Origin: Kryptolebias marmoratus
Taxonomy: Eukaryota; Chordata; Actinopteri; Cyprinodontiformes; Rivulidae
Direction of reading: 5' to 3'
Length of the DNA stretch: 64,000 bases
Assembly: GCF_001649575.2 (NCBI RefSeq)
Contig: NC_051436.1
Location: 7,850,275-7,914,274 of the forward strand
The position numbers and the translations under genes were made by a program. Every line of letters starts with the position of its first letter. Position 1 is the stretch's first letter. The notes under the pieces were generated by a model. The model made no database searches and had not been told where the DNA came from. It worked only from the letters and a program-made list of their open reading frames with translations. Positions 47,791 to 64,000 of the stretch are shown here, piece after piece.

Positions 47791-50700
47791 GGTGGGCGAT
47801 GAAGCTGAAATTCAATTTTATTGAACAGATTAGACATCAAAACATCTTAATTAAAACAGAAACGAGGACAGTTTATTTGGATGAGATGTTTACACCAATA
47901 TTAACATAAATATGACTAAACAAAACTCTGAAATACCTTTTTTAAATGTATTTTTTGATAATTTAATACAAGATAATTACACCTATTGATCATATAAACA
48001 ATATATACTTGCTTTTTTTAAAATACCCAAAAGGGAACTTGATTCTTCATCAACATTGAGTTAAAATTGAGGCCAACAGGATGGAAACCTCAGCTGATTT
48101 GTAGTTGTATAACTCATCAGCGTGATGGAAATGTTTTCTAAATCAATTGGCGCCGAGGTTTGTATGTGTATTGTATTATCACTACCCACCATTTGGATTG
48201 TTAGCTAATCTGATGGGGTTGTTTTTACCCAGAGGTAACTGTCGGACCAAACTAAAAACTTCCAAATACATCAAGAACCTCCCCTCTCCTTTCCACGTTC
48301 CTCACGGTTTCTGTTCCGTCGTCGCAGGCGTCCAACAGGTGGGTCTTATTTTACCACAGATTGAATCAGCCGAAGCTCTCGGCATCAATTACATATTTCC
48401 TGATGGGGCTATCCATCAAACTGATCGCTGGTAGATAAATCATAGTATTTGACTCCTGGTGCTTTCACGTCAAGTCTGTCCACATTTCACAGATTCCTCA
48501 GGCTCGTCAAAGCTGCCGAGACTCTGCGAAGTCAGAGTGCTTTAAGGTGCAAGCTGAAGATTTTTCCTTTTTACAAGAAAAAAAAAAAAAGAAGAGTAAT
48601 TCCTCGACTTGACAATTCTGAGAAAACCTTTGTTTACAAAGGAAGACTTGTGCTGCTCACAAGACAAGAGATTTTTTATTTATTATGACTTGCACCTAAA
48701 GCTATTCTACTATGATTTAGTAAACAATGATTGTTACTTAAGTTTTTAAATTTATTTGTATTTTATAATTCTAAGCATTAGGTTGTCGAATTTAGGCTTG
48801 GCAAATAAAATGTTTTCATTATTCTTAGTAAGGTAGAAGCCTTTTCTGTCCCTGTATTTGTATCTTAACTAGATGACTAAGAAAGTTTAAACATTTTTGC
48901 CTCATTTTGGTTCATTCCCACTTCAATCAGAAATCAGAAATTTTTCAAAAAGTGTTACTTTCTGCATGTAAAAAATACATTATTTCTGAGGGAAAAAGGA
49001 GCATTTATGCTCAATTTATGGAAACAAAGGCTTCATTCACAGTAAAATAACCGCTATTTTTCAAATTAAAGCGTAAAACGCTTTTACTGTTTGTGTAGTG
49101 CGTTTGACTTTAACCTCCAGATTTTCCTTTTGTTACTTTTGGCTGCACTTTTGACCTAATTTTCCTCTTATCTCAAAGCAAACAGACACTGCTCCTGATT
49201 ATTCACCAATGTTGCATATGATTAAACACATTTTTCAGCACTTGTGGCTTAACTGCAAAAAGAAAAACCTGTGATTTTTTTTTTTTTTTATTTTTTTTTT
49301 GCATGGTTAGGAAAGACAAAATGAACCCAAATTAAACTTAAGTTGCTGATCTGCAGAAAGAAAGAAATGCACGAATCTCTGTTTAATATAAAGTCAGAGG
49401 GTTTTAACGGAAATTTGTGAGGGTCAGTCTGATAAAAGAAAAATTAGTCCCAACAAAATGGTGTAATTCACACCTTAAACTGGCTTCTTGTCTTTGACCG
49501 GGTGCTGATTTAAACTTGGCGTCTGAACAGTATTGTCAGTGGCCAGCTGAGTCATTTTCTCCACCTAGCTTCATAAAAATGGAAGCAGAAATTTAGTTTC
49601 TTTGTTTATCTGGAAAAGATTAAGATGAATCTGGTTTTAACTCTTTTGGGAGTATCTTTTTTTGTGTGTGTGTTAAAATGACAAGTAGAATACAGTAGAA
49701 ATGTTGAAGCCATCTGTGCATAATTATTATTATTTACAGTATTTAATCTGCAGTTTTGTCAAACTCGGATCACAATTTGGCTTAATCGCCAAAACCTGTG
49801 CTTTTAAAATTGAGCCCAATCCTTTAAATTAATGAAACTACTGCTGACTGACTCGGGAGTCGGCGAGTGTCCTTTTTGCTGAGACAAAAGGATGATTATA
49901 ATGTAACTGAGGTTGGCAGTTTATCAAACGGGCCACCGTAACGCAATAAAACCTCCCAGCCACAAAAAGGCAGGGCCATATATACTCCTGCTGCCGTCAG
50001 CATTGTCACAACACAAAACATGTGCTGGCATCGCTCTTTAATGCCACGAGTCGGACGTTGATAAATATAAGCGTGATGATATTTGGCGTCGTTTTCACTC
50101 GCGGGTGAAGGAGCACGGCTGATATCACGCCCGGGACTCATAATGCTGACTTAATTAAAAGAAGCAGTAAACAAGGGGGGTTAAGTTGGAGTGATTGCGT
50201 AAGAAATGCTTTCAGACTTCCTACTTGGAATAGCTTTTCCTGATAGTGGATGACTTGTGACACACCGATACCAGCAGCTCGTGACTTGTGACGTCAGCGT
50301 TGTGCCTGTACAGGTGGTTCGTACAGATTTCTGCAAACAACTCGGCCCTGGAGCTAATCCCGCAACAGCAGCTCTTGAGCAACTCTGAGCGGAATTGATC
50401 ACAATGGAATGCCGGTCCTGTTGAGCTCAGTTGTGCAGAAAAGAAGCAGAACCTTTTTTTTTCTATATTTAGATGAAACATGTGCCGGTGCTGATTCTGC
50501 AGGGTCAACGCTGAACTTTAGGCTGTCATAGACGGCTGTGGACGTCCATAGTGGCAACAGCTTTTTAGGATTTCTGAAATTCCACGCCGGCAGTGTTGTT
50601 CAGCAGGTTTAGACTGAAACTTGTGTGTTTGTCGAGACTTTAACAACAGAAAGTTTCCTTTGTTTTTGCTAAGTGGGGCAGTTTTTCGTTCTAACACTCA

Positions 50701-51758
50701 ACACCAGAATAAATGACTTTTCAGGCAGGGGGCTGACAGGATTGATCAAGTTTGCCGAAAAGTTGTGGCAATTGGTCAAAATTGCTAAACTGGGCAATAA
50801 TTGACAATTTAACAAGACGGGTCGAATTTGTGTTGCGATCGCAACTTCCTGGAGGGACTTCTTAACACACATTTTTGCTTCCTGCTGTAAAACCTAAAAG
50901 TGCACCATAATACAAGAAATTATTACATCCCACTTTGGCTTAAAGTTTTTGAATGAACTTCTGATAGGTTCTGCAAGGCTGAAAAGTGGAAAAACACCTT
51001 AAAGATAGCAGCTAATGTCAAGTTTTCTTCTTTACGCTGTAAAAACTTTCACACCAAAGGTTTAGCTCATTAACACATGCAGTCAGATTTCACACAAACT
51101 TTGTTTCTATTCAGATTAAAAGGACTGTTGAAAACACCAACAAACTTATCAAATGCTACACATTCTGACTTTATGGATCATTTGGGGCATTCACAAATGC
51201 ATCACTCAACATACTGTAGCTTTCAGTACCTTGCTCAGCACAAATGTATTCATCCATCAGACCTCTCAGACTTTGATTTTTTTAGTTTTATGTTCTGGTG
51301 CACCGTGCACATTCACCGCAGATACTGTTCACGCTTGTCACCACGTTCCTGAAGCAGCACAGGCTGCAAGTTTTTATAAGTTGAATTGCAAATTCAGTAG
51401 AATGTCCTCTCCTGGTCGAATCATAATAATAATATTAATAAAAAAGAAGAAAATTGGTCAGATCAGTTTGTCTTTGTTGTTGAGTTTATAAAAGAATGTT
51501 AGTGCTAAACTAAGTAATCAAGAAAGTGGAAGAATAAAACCACATGCTACAAATGGCTGACAGATGAGTTCAGATTGAGCTCTTGTTTGGTTTTTGTCCA
51601 AATCTGCTGAGGTTTAAGTGTTGGACTCGAGCAGGCAGGTTCAGAACTATGGTACACAGAAAATGCTCAGTGAAGGAACCAGCTATGAACTTAAGTTTTT
51701 AAAATATAACTTTTAAAATAAAGACTGATTCAACTGATTTGTCAAAATGGGTTGTTTT

Positions 51759-51870
51759 CACTGTTGCTTTGGATTCTTTGCATCCAAAGCAACAGTGTGC
51801 CTCTAGCATCTTTGCTAGAGCCTTGTTGTCATTTTAGAATCTGTTGCCTCTAGCATCTTTGTTAGAGGCA
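51759..51870. repeat. Three successive hairpins with near-identical loops
   Basis: Hairpin 1 has perfect 16-base arms 51759-51774 and 51782-51797 with loop tctttgc. Hairpin 2 has arms ctctagc/gctagag (51801-51807, 51814-51820), loop atcttt. Hairpin 3 has arms of 10 with one G:T (51845-51854, 51861-51870), loop atcttt. See findings. Confidence 0.85.
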
Positions 51871-52451
51871 CAAATAACATATTACCTAGAAGTAGAAATT
51901 ATGGGCATTACAAAGACAACTGAGTGAATTTGTAGTTATTGTAGGTTGTTGTCAACAATGAAAGATGTATAAATTCGACAGGCGATGCTGCAGCGCTTAT
52001 ATTTAAAATAATAAAACAAAATAGTCTAGTATCATTCATGTGCACATATTGTCCTATTTCTTTTGTTCCTGTCATTACCGTTTCAGGAATAGGAGTCCAA
52101 CATTGTTTACATGTTAAAATACAACCTGAAATTAGTGCTGAACGCACCTCCAGTGCAAAGGCTATCTGTAAAAAAAGTTAATGTTTAAATGTTGTTTACA
52201 TTTGTAGAAGTTCAGTTTGACCTGAATGTGGAAGCGTGGCGTTAGAGACGGAAGCTTGTTGTCATTTTAGACTCTGTTGCACGTTTTATAAAAGCGATGG
52301 ATAAGGATGGAAGAGAAGAAAATTAAAGTGGATATGGAGCCTGGTGTGATATTAAGCTCTATCTTGGCCTTTCAAATTCCTCTCAGTCTAATGTTTTTTT
52401 TTTTTCCCTGTCTTTCTTTCACAGCCTGGCCGTGTTTGAAGTCTTACCTGG

Positions 52452-52472
52452 ATGAAGTTGTGCTGCGGGTGA
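52452..52472 (+). promoter_or_regulatory. Upstream ORF 1 in USP53 leader
   Basis: atg-aag-ttg-tgc-tgc-ggg-tga, six codons. Depends on the leader exon call being right. Confidence 0.3.
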
Positions 52473-52490
52473 ACTGAGAGCATCAGGACC

Positions 52491-52535
52491 ATGTTGCTGA
52501 CAGGAGTCTACGATCTCCTCTGCAAGCAGCTGTAA
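52491..52535 (+). promoter_or_regulatory. Upstream ORF 2 in USP53 leader
   Basis: Fourteen codons, MLLTGVYDLLCKQL, with an A at -3 (gaccATGt). Could lower translation from the main start if included in the transcript. Confidence 0.3.
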
Positions 52536-52904
52536 AGCTTTGATCAGCGGCTTTACAAGATGATCAAGCCATTTTTCTGCGTGCTGAAAGTCCATCTTCA
52601 TCGACGAAAAAGACAGCTTGACATCCAAGGATTGTCCAAACAAAAACCGGAATTGTGATTGTAATTTTTATTTTTCATTTTTGAGGTGCTTTACTTTTTT
52701 TTATTTTTTATTCAGAAGACTTTAACATTGCACAGGAAGTAAAAGGAGCTTCTCGGCGAGCTGCTGACTCAGACTTGAAGCCTATGTGTTGCAGGGCGGC
52801 CGCTGCAGCTCGTGGAATAACTTAGCCTTGGACTTTCGAGGCCGTTCCAACAACCTTCCTTGTTCCCAGTTTGTCCCGCCCCGGCTCGAGGCAAACTCCA
52901 ATAA

Positions 52905-63218
<10,314 letters not shown>

Positions 63219-64000
63219 GTGAGGTCGTTGGTGTTGAACAGTTAGACACAGAGATTATTTACTGGTTTGATGGGTTTTCTTAAAGAAGTTGTTCCAGGAT
63301 TTGAATGATTTACAAGAAAAATACGAAATCTTGTTTGCAATCATCTTTTTAGAACCAAAACACTAAAGTTCAGGCTGTGCACAGAAAGCCAACAAATGTA
63401 CATTTAAAGGAGTTACATGTTTTCACAATACTAACAACTGCAATGAGTCTATTTTTATATTTCTACTCTGTACGTACCTTATCGTTTTATTTTTTATTGG
63501 TAATCATCACAGTGTCGTAGTTTTCCGACACACAGATGGGACGATTTTTTTTTTTGTACGTTAGTTTTTACCAGCAGGATCTTTTCTGTTTCTTTGATAT
63601 GAAGCAGGCTTTTATGTGTCTTTTTCGTCCTCCGCTCAGAACCAGCAGTGAGAGCCGTGCTTTCCCACCTCGACTGTTATCACTCCGACCGTTTGTCCTT
63701 GATTTTAAGTGGCGCCTCCTCCCAGACACCAAACCTCTCCTCCATGAAAGAGTGGAAACTCTTCCCTCTCCATCTACATTTAAGTTTTTTTTTGCCAAGT
63801 CTAATTACTTTCTAAAAAAAAGAGCACATAACTGGATTGACATGTAGATGTATGTCCAACTCTTTTGGACACATTAGCACCAAAACTGATCAAAGTTTAG
63901 CCTCATGGGTTTCTATTATTTTATGGATCATTTTTCTGGATTTAGAGGTGGCATCACTGAGACTGCTGCACTGCAGTGTTCAAGTATATACAGGTTAGGT
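63219..64000 (+). other. USP53 intron, incomplete
   Basis: Begins with the gtgagg donor. The next expected exon (human continues G-T-R-W-K-D-V-V) is not found before the window end. Confidence 0.8.

Larger units (their letters stand above)
43428..52424 (+). other. Presumed USP53 first intron with many repeats
   Basis: If the first exon at 43 kb is right, this is a 9 kb intron. It has tandem copies of the 'gtagctgagagtc' family (44020-44610), a transposon end (44971-45090), inverted copies of the same family (47300-47790), an hAT-like terminus (47252) and a set of hairpins (51759-51870). 49860-50420 is unique, richer in GC and might be regulatory. No coding exon recognised. Confidence 0.5.

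Overview
The window is vertebrate nuclear DNA, almost certainly from a teleost fish. Genes are split into short exons with GT/AG borders. Intergenic and intronic DNA is AT-rich and crowded with fish-type repeats: a decayed Tc1-like transposon, palindromic MITEs, a LINE reverse-transcriptase fragment, ATCC and TA microsatellites. The three genes found are vertebrate SYNPO2, MYOZ2 and USP53, in the same order and orientation as I recall for human chromosome 4q26. The species cannot be named, and I cannot tell which teleost duplicate (a or b copy) of each gene this is.

Layout. 1-7456: probably SYNPO2 intron 1, repeats only. 7457-19767 (+): synaptopodin-2 without its first exon; exons 7457-7608, 8235-8986, 12368-16065, and an alternative last exon 19174-19767. 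19768-24865: 3' flank and intergenic repeats. 24866-32817 (+): complete five-exon myozenin-2 (267 aa), with a poly(A) signal at 33120. 33126-about 42980: intergenic DNA with a LINE fragment, a long TA tract and some unique stretches that could be regulatory. About 42985-43427: CpG-rich promoter and probable non-coding first exon of USP53. 52425-63218 (+): USP53 leader exon and the first eight coding exons (315 residues of the USP-like domain); the gene continues past the window. All exon joins keep the reading frame, which is the strongest support for the models.

How the genes relate. SYNPO2 and MYOZ2 encode muscle Z-disc proteins that in mammals bind alpha-actinin and filamin, so two sarcomere genes lie next to each other. 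USP53 is a tight-junction-associated ubiquitin-protease-family protein with a CpG-type promoter, and its proximity looks like ancestral synteny rather than shared function.

I found no novel multi-gene system. The most interesting features are in fish SYNPO2: a roughly 400-residue region with a tryptophan about every 16 residues, two Gln/Tyr-rich prion-like tracts, a PPxY motif at a different place from mammals, and a phase-matched alternative C-terminus. Others are an interspersed repeat family carrying consensus splice donors, three adjacent hairpins with near-identical loops at 51759-51870, and a coding-looking antisense ORF over the USP53 leader exon.
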